Shown piece by piece: positions 1 to 10,624 of a stretch of DNA of 64,000 bases. Origin of the DNA: Ctena decussata (lineage: Eukaryota; Mollusca; Bivalvia; Lucinida; Lucinidae). The notes under the pieces were generated by a model. That model saw only the letters and a program-made list of their open reading frames with translations, made no database searches and was not told the DNA's origin. The stretch spans positions 71,522,123 through 71,586,122 of the forward strand of contig OZ022503.1 of assembly GCA_963989385.1 (NCBI GenBank), read 5' to 3'. The stretch's first letter is position 1. Every line of letters starts with the position of its first letter. The position numbers and the translations under genes are program-made.

Positions 1-147
1 TGAAAGAAGCTGTCGATTTTCCTTCTCCTGGCTTGCCGTAAATAACAACAGAAAACTCATTTAGCAGATGCTCTTTTGCAACATTCATTTTACTCGTTAG
101 ATGGACTTGAGACCGTGTTATATATTCATAATGAGACTGAAATTTAT
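1..147 (-). CDS. HEPN/nSTAND gene, exon 3 (partial; start of P-loop NTPase domain)
   Basis: Read on the minus strand, a polypyrimidine stretch and CAG end at 148 and open an exon that stays open to the window edge (49 codons touched). It encodes a helix-forming stretch with YITRSQ, then a Walker A motif, GKPGEGKST, which fits GxxGxGK[ST]. A short lead-in (ITR...) before the P-loop is typical of the novel STAND NTPase domains joined to DZIP3-like HEPN in bivalves. The exon begins with the last two bases of a codon, matching the phase-1 ends of the two exons upstream. The rest of the NTPase domain and the C-terminus lie outside the window. The P-loop is plain; the assignment to the nSTAND family comes from its architecture and is less certain. 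Confidence 0.72.
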
Positions 148-307
148 CTGAAACAGAATAATCAACAGAAAATTAGCAAGCTACTTAACTAACAATCCTA
201 CAGCTGGCAGATTACTGGTAGCTGTTATTCTTCCAATTCTGCAATCCGTGCTTCGAACCCAAAACAGACAGATTACCTCGATGAGAGTTGATTTTTGGAT
301 GCAAATA

Positions 308-522
308 TAGTTAACTCTCGATATCTCGATCACTGATATCTTAAAGTACATCTTCTTTCAAAGAAAAACGTTTGGACAAATTCCCTATTTTTATTTGCAT
401 TTCAACTCCTTTTATCTGAAACTACTGATATCTCAAAGTGAATTTTCTGGGACCAGAAAATTTACTTTGAGATATCAGTAGTTTGGGAAGAACTTTGACT
501 TTGAGATATCGAGAGTTGACTG
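308..522. mobile_element. MITE with TA flanks (AACTCTCGATATCTC ends)
   Basis: The two ends are inverted copies, read inwards as AGTTAACTCTCGATATCTC on the left and AGTCAACTCTCGATATCTC on the right. TA dinucleotides flank both sides (306-307 and 523-524), as expected for Tc1/mariner-type insertion. There is an internal palindrome around 420-480 (ACTACTGATATCTCAAAGT and its inverse). No coding capacity. It lies in intron 2 of the HEPN/nSTAND gene. Confidence 0.7.
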
Positions 523-734
523 TATACATTTCTGGTGGTCTGATAAGGCGGACTTCACTCAGCATCAACATGTTCACAAACTTAGGTGCGGATTCCCTGG
601 TCTATTGGACTGAAGAAATTGATCGAGTGTAATTAACACCCATGACGCCCTGCACGAAAGGTGACCACTCAACCACTAGGTCAAGCTGTAAAACGCCTAG
701 TTAACATAAACTTGAAGGCCTGGATTTTGTTCTA

Positions 735-751
735 TCATTTGCCCCCCCCCC
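735..751. repeat. Poly-C tract
   Basis: A run of C bases at about 740-754, probably length-variable. It lies in intron 2 of the HEPN/nSTAND gene; no gene is seen around it. Confidence 0.6.
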
Positions 752-984
752 CCCAATCTAATCCCCTCCAATAAACAAGTGATAAGAAAATCAAAGGCAC
801 CTCCTAATCACCTCATTATGAGGGTCATAAAACAATGCAGTGCTGAAACCACTGCCTGCCTGTGGGGCCCCAGTGGGATAAATTCATGCATCAGTCAAAA
901 TGAAGAGATCAGAACAATATATTCTATAATTTGTAAAATATCAATTGCTGATAAGCCGTCAAAAATACTCAGATTTTGATTCAG

Positions 985-1215
985 AAAAGAAAGAAAGAAA
1001 GAAAATATTAAAAAAGAACCGAAGGAAGAGACAAAAAAATGAAAATTAAATATATTTTACAAATATTTTCTTATTTTTTTCTTGTGTTATCACTAACTAC
1101 TAATACTTTTTTATACATTTTAATATGTTATTTTTTTTTATTTTACGTTTTTAAATTTTATTTAGAATCTACTTATTTTCATAATTTCTATTTATTTATT
1201 TATTTTATTTTTTTC
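985..1215. repeat. Low-complexity (GAAA)n and T-rich stretch
   Basis: AAAGAAAGAAAG runs are followed by about 180 bases of very T-rich sequence with TTTA units. The short open frames here are products of base composition. Intronic to the HEPN/nSTAND gene. Confidence 0.6.
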
Positions 1216-1965
1216 TTATGAAGTAAGTCAAATGCTCTGTAATGTAAAAATATGCAAGATTTGAAGATGAAATTTTGTTTCAAGAACAACTTCAGAGCCC
1301 CAAAACACTTCAATTGAATTTGATTGCGAACCTGTAGTTTGAGCAGTTTGGTGATATTAAATATGTTTTTGACACCTTTTGAAAACAGTGAATTGGTCAA
1401 AGTTCATTTGTTTTTACAAGAACTGAAACCGTAGTTTTGTTGGTTTATACTGTGGTTTGATAATTATGGATAATCATTATCAATATTTTGTTTTCACAGA
1501 GTATATTATTTTATTTTGGCTTCTCTAATAATGAACTTTGATTGTGAAAAGGGATAGATGTAAACTTAGGATTTTGTAAACATTACCAGAATATACATGT
1601 ATCTAAACTGTTTTTCTTCATCAAACTTTGATGAATTCTAATGCCATTAATTAAATCAAGGTATCTCTGTTATTGATTTCCCCCATTTTGGGTCCCACAA
1701 AGAGACTGCTGGGACACTGGTCTAGAGAAGACAGGCTAGCTAGAGAAGAAGATTAGGATTACATAACTTACTTATGACAAAAATCCAGGTCTTTAAGGAA
1801 GCGTACTCAGTGTCGTGGTTAAATCTTTAGAAGCAAAACTGCTCAGAGGATTTCTTATGGTTTAACAAATATAATCGGGGAAACGTTTTTCTTTTTCTTA
1901 CATACATAAATATCAACCAATCCATCCGCGCGAAAAAAATCAAATTATATGAAAAGTAAGTTTAC

Positions 1966-2016
1966 CTGTTAATGCATCCAGTGATGGGTTCGACTGCTTC
2001 TTCTTGTCTTGACTGG
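1966..2016 (-). CDS. HEPN/nSTAND gene, exon 2 (17-codon linker exon)
   Basis: On the minus strand a TTGCAG acceptor (CAG ending at 2017) opens a 51-base exon closed by a GTAAAC donor at 1965. It is a phase 1-1 exon, a multiple of three, so it can be included or skipped without a frame change. It encodes a hydrophilic linker, roughly SQDKKKQSNPSLDALT, joining the HEPN domain of exon 1 to the P-loop domain of exon 3. The donor hexamer equals that of exon 1. Support is from splice signals, phase and lack of stops; a transcript is needed to prove inclusion. Confidence 0.55.
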
Positions 2017-2469
2017 CTGCAATTAGTGAGAATGCTTTGTTTACACTGAAGATACATTTCTACCTGTTGTGCAAAATTTATGATTCTAAAAGTTATGTAA
2101 GTGTAAATATGGCTTTAACTACAGTACAAGTTTAGCTTTTGAAAAAGCTAGAGAGGTTATCCCTTAGCAAATGAATCTATAGGATGCACGTGGTAGAGCA
2201 GAAAAATGGCAGCAATACAAGTTAATTTTATTGTATTCTTGGATTTGTTGAAGCTGTAGGTAAGTGGCGAGTTTGACAGTTTTTTTTCTTTTTGTCTAGT
2301 GATTGCTTGTAACAGGTGAGCTTCAGTGCTACTAACTTTTGTTAGATGACCTGAACTATTTAGTAATGGCTCTTCGTAAGTGGACTGTGCTCTCTGGTAA
2401 GTGCTTGTATTTGGTGAAATTCTTGTATTAGGCGAGATGAAGTCTTCAGGATAAGTTTTACAGCTCAAG

Positions 2470-2760
2470 CCTTAGCAATGCTGGAAGGGACCCTGCAGCT
2501 GGGTGCGCCAAACTATGGGAGCAAGTACCGGTAAATAGTGGAACCTGCATTTGGCATTAATCAAGAAGAACTTTTATTGATCTGCACTGTAAAGTGCCAA
2601 CTGAACTTTCAAGTAACTGTTTGTATAAGGTGACATAAAGTGTTTTAAGATATAAGCTATAAAGATCATGCATTAGCGATGCTGGCAGGAACCCTGTAGC
2701 TGGGTGTGCCAAATGTAGAAGTACCGGGAGATAGTGGGACCTGTAGGAAACGGCGAAAGC
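2470..2760. repeat. Diverged direct duplication (about 200-base period)
   Basis: Two similar blocks, about 2470-2552 and 2672-2752, share GATGCTGG, GGGACC-like, CAGCTGGGTG and GCCAAA in order, followed by AAGTACCGG and ATAGTGG. The spacing is about 200 bases. It lies in intron 1 of the HEPN/nSTAND gene and has no convincing coding content. Confidence 0.5.
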
Positions 2761-3308
2761 AAAGCAAAATGAAACGGCGTACAATCGAGTACGAATTCCC
2801 ATCTTAATATGGTTATCCCCCGAGGGGATAACCAATTAAAATGAGAATCAAATTTATACATTTCGACTACCATTAGGTGACGAAGCTAGAGTTTATCACT
2901 TTGAATCGCATAGGGCTTCATGAAGAATCTTAGCTCTTTCCACTAGCGCAATCACCCGACCAACGTCGAAAACTAAGAAGTCCATTCTAAAGTAAACAAA
3001 CTACTTCAACTTATATAGCGGCTGCCCTATAAAACATTTACTCTAATTGCTACAACAAGTACATAGGCGTAAGAAGAATAGATGGATATCTCGTAATTTG
3101 TCCGTTGACACGGACACATTGCATTACCAAAATCATAGCAACGCCATACCACGCAGTTTCAACGTGTTGTGCCCAGTTGTACATGTTTATATTTAATATA
3201 ACTCCATTTCTTACTATCATTTGAAGAAGACACCAAACTTCATTATATCACAGCCCGAACAATAATCAATATTACTCTTAAAACTGCGTTAGCATGAATT
3301 AAAGTAAG

Positions 3309-3386
3309 CCCATCGGGCATGCAACGATGACCCAACATTGATTCAACATTAATTCAATGTTGATTTAACTTTGTGTGCCTGCTGGG
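3309..3386. mobile_element. Small palindromic repeat (GTTGATTCAAC family), copy 1
   Basis: The ends are CCCATCGGGCATGCAAC and TTTGTGTGCCTGCTGGG, with internal AACATTGATTCAACATT palindromes. Three better copies occur at 30623, 51058 and 59512. It is about 75 bases upstream in coordinate of exon 1 of the minus-strand gene, that is, just inside its intron 1. Confidence 0.55.
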
Positions 3387-3457
3387 AAGTATGTACAGAT
3401 ACATTCCGAAAGATGCAAAAAACCTTTATGATACAAATAGGAAAAGAAGTTGTTTAC

Positions 3458-4031
3458 CTTTCAGACCTTCGACATTCAAAGCTAAATTGTCCAATTTCTT
3501 TTCAAGTGCTTCACTGGACTTGCACCATTCAACTAGAGTTTTGTGAATTTCTGCGAAGTCTGGGCAGCTCTTCTTTGTATCATCAATGAATGACTGTAAT
3601 TCCGTCTTAAAACTTGGATCCCCGATTTCATCAGCCATATTCAACAATACAGTAGATATGTCTTGCCATCTTCTTTCAAATACTGGAGTTTGCAGGGCTG
3701 CAGTCTCCAACAGTTTAGAATGCATAAAATTGTCTCTTGCCTCTTTGATTTGATTAATACAGCTTTTTTCTTTTGCCGTCATTTTGTCTTTAAAGAGCTC
3801 GAATGCAAGCTTGCCTAATAATGTTATGTCCATTGTATCAATATCACGGGCTATCACAAGATCTCTTTGATTTTCGTAGAATTTGAGCTTCAGTACTTTG
3901 CCTTGGTTTTGATAAATGTAGTCCTTGAAGGTAACAGGAGAGCTGTATTTTTCGAGATGCCTTCGAATAACCATTGTGCCACCGCTGGCGAGAAGTCTTA
4001 TTAAGCGATTGAAATTGTCTGAGTCGGACAT
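3458..4031 (-). CDS. HEPN/nSTAND gene, exon 1: DZIP3-like HEPN domain
   Basis: This minus-strand exon runs from ATG at 4031 (context AAGAATGTC, A at -3) through 191 codons plus one base to a GTAAAC donor at 3457. The protein resembles the DZIP3-like HEPN domain: an N-terminal NFNRLIRLLASGG helix, the block DIDTMDITLLGKLAFEL (about 63-79), then INQIKEARDNFMHS (about 92-105). R99-D100-x3-H104 matches the R[NHD]x3-H motif of catalytically competent HEPN ribonucleases. RRWQDISTVLLNMADEIG (120-137) is the usual following helix. The C-terminal part (about 160-190) is predicted helical or coiled. HEPN domains of this type are found in human DZIP3 and, in molluscs, next to nSTAND NTPases or death-fold domains. 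RNA cleavage is an inference from the motif only. No other coding exon was found upstream within 1 kb. Confidence 0.8.
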
Positions 4032-5335
4032 TCTTCCTTTGGTTGAGGCTTTAGTAAGCTAAGCTCAAATAATTTTAAGCCACCTTTAATTTATAGCTCA
4101 TGATACTGGTTGGCCACTATCGTGTTCACAGTCATGTCTCTGGTACTTCTCAGTACGGCTTTAACATTTGACCACCAACACGCTCATTAGGATGAACATT
4201 ATCATAAAATCACTCAAGTAGCTCATTATTTGTGTTCCGTCTATTTCTTTTTTTTTCAAACTAATCCATTGAAAAGCAAGCCTTTCGTCCCCGGTAGAAA
4301 TATTATCAATGCCTCTAGCATCTGAAAAAGTGTTAGTGCAATGCTTTTAACAATATACACTTAATGCAAGTAACTCTGGAAGCTGATGAATATACAGTAT
4401 TGCTTAAAAGCCAGAATTCTAACTGGCTTTATAAAATTGTGTATATTATTCTGTGACAAATAATTATGATACCCAAACTTCTCTGATATTTTATGGCACT
4501 AATTCCTCCAAGTACAGAAATAGTGAAATAATCAATAGTAAAACTTACATTTCTTAAGGCGTTAAGTGTATAATGACATAAGACATTAAGACTAAATGCA
4601 ATCTATATGACTCCCTGCATCCGATAATATAGCATGAAGTATATAATGACAACAGAAATTAAAGACTAAAAGCATTCTATATGACTCTTGGCATCCGATA
4701 ATATAGCAGTGAAGTGCAGATCAATTTTTGCACTTGCAGTATGGCATTTTCAGTACCATAGATAAGAGGAAGCATTTTGAGATAATAAGGGATACTGTTC
4801 GTTATATACACAAAACATACCTTGTAACCCGTCATCTGAAGGGTTCAGACGAGGGTCACAACATCTGTTTTCCAGGAAATATTATTAAAATTCTCCCACA
4901 ATTATCAACTGGTACTCCTCTCATCTGGAGCTGCGTTATCCCCCCTTTTTTTCTCGCTCACCTTTGGAATATACAGTCTAAATACATCGGCTGTAGCCTT
5001 TAAATGGGAAAATATGTTGGGTGTCTGGCCTATAAAACAATACAATTCAGTGTAAGTTTAACCTGCACTTTAAATGCCTACAATTCAGTGTAAATTTAAC
5101 ATTATTTCAAAACCTAACTACACATCCAAAGCGATACTCGTGGCCCGAGTATCGGCTGTTTCGCCAATCGTAAAACAGAGAGTTGCCTGTGTCCTAATTA
5201 ATAAGGAGAACGGGAATCTACGCAGGGCAGTATTGGCATACAAGTTTTTGCAAACACGAGAACAGTTAAAGTTAAGTTTTCTCTTAACTCGGCTGTATCA
5301 TGGTTTCCAGCGCAACGTAAAGACATGGTACCATA
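4032..5335. other. Intergenic, upstream of HEPN/nSTAND gene; no gene seen
   Basis: This 1.3 kb holds only short AT-rich open frames without protein-like composition. Two similar segments, about 4565-4640 and 4622-4710 (AAGACTAAA-GCA-TCTATATGACTC and CATCCGATAATATAGCA), form a small direct duplication. A promoter for the minus-strand HEPN gene should lie just right of 4031, but no clear TATA box was found. Confidence 0.4.
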
Positions 5336-5339
5336 TTAC

Positions 5340-6060
5340 AAAATCCAATATTGCAATAATGTATTTTCACAGTGTCCGAACTCTCTGTACCAGCTCTCCC
5401 GGTTTACATGGCTTCGAATCGAGAGTACAAACATTCGCTTATAACCAGTAGTCGGAAATCATTATGTTTTGGGATTTTATCCGGCATGTGCTGCGTCATT
5501 TATAGTTATCCAGCTTCGAAAATGTAAAGAGGTAAGTTTAATATAATTGGCTCTTCGGTCTTTTACCTTATTGTTCTGTACAATGTCGTGTATGGGTGGG
5601 TAGTAAACGGTACAATATTCAAGTGGCCCCTGGCATGATTCTAATTCCATTTTCAGCCGTTTCTTACATGTTTTATAAAAAATCTTTAAAATAAACGGAA
5701 GGCGTTATCAATCTACAGTTTGTTAGTTTTGATAATAGGATGATAGCTAGGTTTTGCACGACACAAACTCGTGTTAAATTAAGCTGTTCGGAATAAAATT
5801 TCTGTGACGGCCATGAGGTTTTTATTGTACAGGGTAATAAAGTAAAAGACCGAAGAGCAAATTATATCAAACTTACCTCTTTACATCTTCGAAGCTGAAA
5901 AACTATAAATGACGCAGCAGATTCCGGATAAAATCTCAAAACATAATGATTTCCGACTACTGGTTATAAGCGAACTCTGTACCCTCGATTCAACGATATG
6001 AAAACCGGAAGAGATGGTACAGTCAGTTCGGATACTGTGATTTTATATTGTATAACAATC
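5340..6060. repeat. Large foldback (inverted repeat, arms of about 230 bases)
   Basis: The left arm, about 5340-5580, and right arm, about 5825-6060, are inverted copies of each other. Shared blocks include ACAGTGTCCGAACT/AGTTCGGATACTGT, CTTATAACCAGTAGTCGGAA/TTCCGACTACTGGTTATAAG, CATTATGTTTTGGGATTTTA and TCTTCGGTCTTTTAC. The loop is about 245 bases and has no open frame of note. This is the layout of a foldback-type or long-TIR non-autonomous DNA transposon. No clear target duplication was identified. Open frames at 5074-5451 overlap the left arm and are not considered genes. Confidence 0.7.
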
Positions 6061-6317
6061 AGTTGAATTTGAAAGCGTAAACAAGTTTAATATTAATTAC
6101 CTTGCTTTGATTTTCTGGCCGAATCCTCTGCAGGTCCATTTTTGTCTTTACACACAGTCACAATGATATCATGTGTATTTTTGGATGTTGGAATAAATTT
6201 ATCATATGAGTAGAACTATAAATAACCCCATACCCTTTGTGTGTAATGAATGTATAAACTATTACCGCGTATGCCCTCACTATGGGGACAAAACTGCCTA
6301 AGCATAGCCCTGAACTT

Positions 6318-6318
6318 T

Positions 6319-6353
<35 letters not shown>

Positions 6354-6377
6354 GGTGGGGTGGGGGGGGGGGGGGGG
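6318..6377. repeat. (GA)n microsatellite and poly-G tract
   Basis: About 16 GA units are followed by GGATGGGTGGGG and a run of about 17 G. Overlapping proline- and serine-rich frames on the minus strand are artefacts of these tracts. Confidence 0.8.
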
Positions 6378-6507
6378 TTTGGGAGGGAGGGAGCATAAGC
6401 AGGATTAAAATCAGGTATTCGCATTGATCGCCATTTTCAGCGGCATTTTTTTTCAACAAACGGGTGACTCGGACTTGTTCAAATGTTGCAGGATGATTAA
6501 AATTATT

Positions 6508-6735
6508 TTGGTTGAGTTTTCGGTTTAACGGCTCTTTGAGTCTCCCAGAGAGAGGGTGATAGGTGAGAGAACAAATATCCAAACAATCCCAACCCGCACC
6601 TACTCCAAGCACAGTATAGCCCTACTATTATCCATGTCACGGGCTCTTAAAAAATCTCACGCCCCGGCCGAGATTCGAACTGGGGACCCTTCGGTCTAAA
6701 GTCAAGCACTCTACCACGTCGCTATAAAAGCCGGC
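6508..6735 (-). mobile_element. tRNA-derived SINE (family A), copy with tRNA head
   Basis: Read on the minus strand, a tRNA-like head starts near 6735: TAGCGACGTGG matches an A box and AGTTCGAATCT a B box, about 45 bases apart, ending near CGGCCGGGGC. The anticodon stem does not pair well, so this is not a functional tRNA gene. The body follows with ATAGTAGGGC, GTAGGTGCGGGT, TTGTTTGGA and a 3' block GGGAGAC...GCCGTTAAAC. The same body recurs at 18075, 22575, 53735 (minus) and 60530. Pol III transcription and LINE-driven retrotransposition are known for such SINEs. Confidence 0.7.
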
Positions 6736-7029
6736 TTGTACCGCAAGGCAGTACAAGTGTATTTTATACCTAACCTATACCCTTTGACATCCATATTAGT
6801 AGGACACCCCGGCACCGAAATCTACCATGCACCATCTCCCGACCCGACCACCCCAAGTACATGTATCAAAGTGAAGAATCTGATAATGCAAATGCTGCGC
6901 AAGCTGGTTGAAGCATGCGCACTTCTCCCTAGTGCACATTTGCTTGCAGTCAGCTAAGATTGGTTTGTTGATATGGGTTCAGTAACGGCCATTTGAGATA
7001 GTATTTTGCCGTTTCTCAGAGATAAGATA

Positions 7030-8007
7030 TGACTATTCTATTCTATCCCATAACCTTACAAGGCCGTTGGGGCACCACAGATTACGTCGAAACAACCCCT
7101 TTTCACCTTGTCCTGTTTTCTGCTGCCCTAGTTGAGCTGACAGGGCCATTCCTGTCCACTCTTTAATATTGTTATTCTGTTTACCTCTTCTTCTTTTTCC
7201 TTTCACTGTGCCCTGTAGAATCGTCTTCGCTAAACCAGAAGACCTTGAGACATGGCCAAACCACCTTAGTTTCCGTTTCTTGACCAGGGTCAGGAGTTCA
7301 TCATATTCTCAAATGGCTGCTTGGATCTTTCTGCGAACCTCCTCATTGTTATATGGTCCTTGTACGAAATGTCCAGTAACCTTCGGTAGCATCTCATCTC
7401 AAAGGCCTGCGTTTTTTTTCTTTTTTGTTCTCTAACTCTGCTGTCAAGGTCCAAGATTCACACATATACAGGAATATGGAAATGACAAGGGAGCGCATAA
7501 GTTTCACCATTGATCCAAGAGATATGTTGTTATCTCTCCAACTTGGCTTCAGATTTGTAAGAGCCTAAGTGGCTTGTGCAATCCTTATAGGAAGCTCCTT
7601 TTTAGAGCCATCATCTGAGGCAATTGCTAAAAGGTATTTGAAGCTTGTTACAGTAACAAGCTTCTGCCCTTTTACCTTGGTCTTCCTCGGAAGCCATTGG
7701 CGCTATTTGGCATCAGTTTGGTCTTCTCAGCACTGATCTCCATCTTATACCTTGTGCAGCTTTTGTCGAGACTGTCAGCTAAGGCTTCTAGTTCCTGCTC
7801 TCCCTCAGCTAGAGCGCCTATATCATCGGCAAACCGTAGATTGGTAATATTTCTGCCGCCTATACTAACCTTCCCGTCATGTTCTTCCAGAGCATCAGAC
7901 ATGATCCGTTTAAGAAAATTGTTGAAGAGAGCGGGTGACAGAACACATCCTTGACTTACTCCAACTGTTGTCCTGAATCATTCGCCCATGCTGCCATTCA
8001 TCAGGAC
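7030..8007 (-). mobile_element. LINE (non-LTR retrotransposon) RT relic, copy 1, 3' part
   Basis: The minus strand encodes parts of a reverse transcriptase: SDALEEHDGKVSIGGRNITNLRFADDI (7672-7902 frame) contains the FADD form of the RT active site (usually Y/FxDD). Further 3', in broken frames, come ALVKKRKLRWFGHV-like and SGLAKTILQG-like segments (seen as DNA at 7180-7300). The 3' end carries GTGGTGCCCCAACGGCC...GGTTATGGGATAGA. Frameshifts make it inactive. Related copies lie at 18598-19625, 29351-29520, 38840-39455 and 52290-52920. The clade is not assigned; an RTE-like origin is possible. Confidence 0.75.
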
Positions 8008-8264
8008 CAAGGGCGTAGCTACCTATACGGCAAATACGCAGGTGCGTATTACCTATACGGCAAATACGCAGGTGCGTATTGAAATTTTGTCAAAATTGAC
8101 AAAATTTCAAAACGAACCTGCATATTTGCTTGCTGAAAATTTATAAAGTAGACCAGATTTCACTACCAATTGCCAAAGTGGCTGAAATACTAGCTTTCTC
8201 TTCAAGAAGTAGAGGATAAAACATGGTTGTGCGTATAATGAAATTACCTCTAGTTACGCCCCTG
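8008..8264. mobile_element. MITE with GGGCGTA ends inserted in the LINE, AGGAC target duplication
   Basis: The ends are CAAGGGCGTAGCTA and, inverted, CAGGGGCGTAACTA. AGGAC occurs directly on both sides (8003-8007 and 8265-8269), a 5-bp duplication, and LINE sequence resumes on the right (TGCACTTGTCGTAGAGCTGCTCA) collinear with copy 2 at about 19570. Inside is a perfect tandem duplication of a block of about 30 bases (8019-8080) and a palindrome GAAATTTTGTC/GACAAAATTTC. The order of insertion is therefore clear: LINE first, MITE later. Confidence 0.72.
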
Positions 8265-8269
8265 AGGAC

Positions 8270-8345
8270 TGCACTTGTCGTAGAGCTGCTCATTGGTGCG
8301 CACTGGAGTTGCACTGATATTGTACTTCCGCATGGTGGCCCATTA
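8270..8345 (-). mobile_element. LINE copy 1, remainder right of the MITE
   Basis: The sequence after the AGGAC duplication continues the LINE as judged from copy 2 (GCACTTATAGCCTTGTCATAGAGGTGCTCA near 19570). Similarity fades by about 8345. A further stretch, 8357-8655, has protein-like frames but was not identified. Confidence 0.45.
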
Positions 8346-8935
8346 GGCTGCATTCCAGGACAAGAGAGTTATCAAAGATCCAAGCAACACCATCCCGCAT
8401 GTTCTACCAGAACTTTTAGCAAAATCAGTTGCCAGACTACCATTGGTTGTGAATGACGCAGACAGGAAACCAATCGTGTTGTGCAATCATGGCAGAAAAA
8501 TTGGTATACTTACTGTGGGAAACAGAATACAGGAGAAAAAGTGCCTTAAAGACATAACTTCTCTACCTGGGGACTTGGTTCCCTGCACATGGCAATTCTA
8601 CCTGTACAGGTTAAAATGTGAGAATTTAGTCAACCAATCAATGCACAAGAACTAACAGCTATGATAAATTAATGGCTGACTGGAGGTGTTGATACTGTGT
8701 GATCAAGAGACAGAATGGCACTGTTCTTGATGACACAATAGTACATTATGTAGAAGTAACGCCGTTAGCCCCACACCTCAGCGGAACGTATCCACAGCCG
8801 TAGTGTTAGATTTCTTGCTGCATGAAAAAAACCAACAAATGATAGTTACAAAAAGGCATATTTAATTGAGCAAGTTTTGCCGGGGAAATTTATCGTACAA
8901 AATCAGGTAGGCCAACGACAAACCAGAGGACCATT

Positions 8936-10624
8936 GGTCCTGTAGCTCACCTGAGTCCATTCATCCTCAGCACTCAGGGGTAAGTAACTCTAAGGCAAAT
9001 TGTACAATATGACAGAATTTCGAAGTCTGCTTCTTGAGAACATTTCTGTTAAACTTTTGTCAAAATATCTACGGTAACACAGAAATAAATGTTAATTTAC
9101 ATTTTTCCTATTATAAGTCTATGGAAAATTTAAGTTGCCATCGCAACAAACAACATGGGCAACAATAATAAAAAATAGTAATTCAATAGAGGCTATTACT
9201 AAGATCCTTTCTGTAAAGTTTCAGGTTTATCGTCCAATTAGTTTCTGAGTAGATGATTTTTGAGTATGTTTTCTGTTTTTAACCATCTGGTTACCATGGC
9301 AACCAGCCAAATTGTGCCGTTTGCATAAGTTTCATGCGGTTGCTAGAGGACTACTCCAGGGACAATTCTGTAAAAGTTTTGTCCAAATATCTGCAGCGAT
9401 ATAGCTATGAATGAAAATTTTCAACATTCCTATTATAAGTCAATGGCAACTTAAAGTTCCAACAGAAACAAAACTACTGGAGCAACTGCCATGAAAAACA
9501 GTATTTTCATAGAGGCTTCCCTTTTGTAAAGTTTGAGCTGTATCGGTCGCATAGTTTTCGAGAATATTTTTAACAGTTTTTCCATTTTCCCGTTGCCATG
9601 GCAACCAGCCAAATTCTGCAATTTGCATAAATTTAATAAGGCTGCTTGAGGACTACTCAAGATACATTTCTATGAAAGTTTTGTCAAAATATCTGCACCG
9701 ACATAGCAATAAATGCAAATTTTCTATTTTGCCATTATAAGTAAATGGTAACTTTAAGATCCCATAGCAACCAAACTGCTAGAGCAATTGACAAGAAAAA
9801 TAGTACTTTTATAGAAGCCAGTACTAAGATCCTTTCTGTGAAGTTTGGGCTTTATTGGTTGCACAGTTTCTGAGGAGATGATTTTTGAATATTTTTTTCT
9901 ATTTTTAATCATTCGGTTGCCATGGCAACCAGCCAAATTGTGCAACTGACATAAATTTCATATGGTTGATAGAGGACTATTCAAAGAACATTTTTGTAAA
10001 AGTTTTGTCAAAATATCTGCACCGACATGGTAATAAATGCAAATTTTCTATTTTGCCAATATAAGTCAATGGCAACTTTAAGTTCCCATAGCAACCAAAC
10101 AGCTAGAGCAATTGCCAAGAAAAACAGTAGTTTTAAAGAAGCCAGTACTAAGATACTTTCTGTGAAGTGTGGGCTTTATTGGTTGCATAGTTTCTGAGGA
10201 GATGATTTTTGATTATTTTTTCTATTTCTAATCATTCGGTTGCCATGGCAACCAGCCAAATTGTGCAATTGACATAAATTTCATGTGGTTGATAGAGGAC
10301 TACTCAAGGAACATTTCTGTACAAGTTTTGTCAAAATATCTGCAGTGACATAGCAATAAATTCAAATTTTCAATTTTTCCCATACAAGTCAATGGAACAT
10401 TTAAGTTGCCATAGCAACCAAAGTTCTGAAGCGATTTGGATAAAAAACAGCTTTATTGGTTCCCCCTGCCTATAGATGCAATGTATGAAATTTGGTTACA
10501 ATGGGCCTAGTAGTTTCAGAGGAGATGTCGTTTGAAAATGTTGACGGACGGACGGACGGACGGACGACGGATGCCTGCCTATATTATAAGCTCACCTGTG
10601 AGCCTTCCGCTCAGGTGATCTAAA
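8936..10624. mobile_element. TAGCTCACCTGAG element with internal tandem repeats of about 300-325 bases
   Basis: The left end has TAGCTCACCTGAG and the right end GCTCAGGTGATCTAAA, an inverted pair. The interior is four to five tandem units, marked by CCATGGCAACCAGCCAAATT at about 9295, 9597, 9921 and 10244 (spacings of about 302, 324 and 323). Each unit also carries GTTTTGTCAAAATATCTGCA and TATAAGTCAATGGCAACTT. The right end has a (GACG)n run at 10541-10566. Elements with such ends are common in molluscan genomes; a second and third relative lie at 41545-43022. No transposase gene is seen. Short open frames inside are not genes. Confidence 0.65.

Noticed and set aside
5074..5451. 125-residue frame
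   Set aside because: It extends into the left arm of the foldback element and has no recognisable domain or splice context.
6655..6735. tRNA gene on the minus strand
   Set aside because: A and B boxes are present, but the anticodon stem does not pair and a SINE body follows directly.
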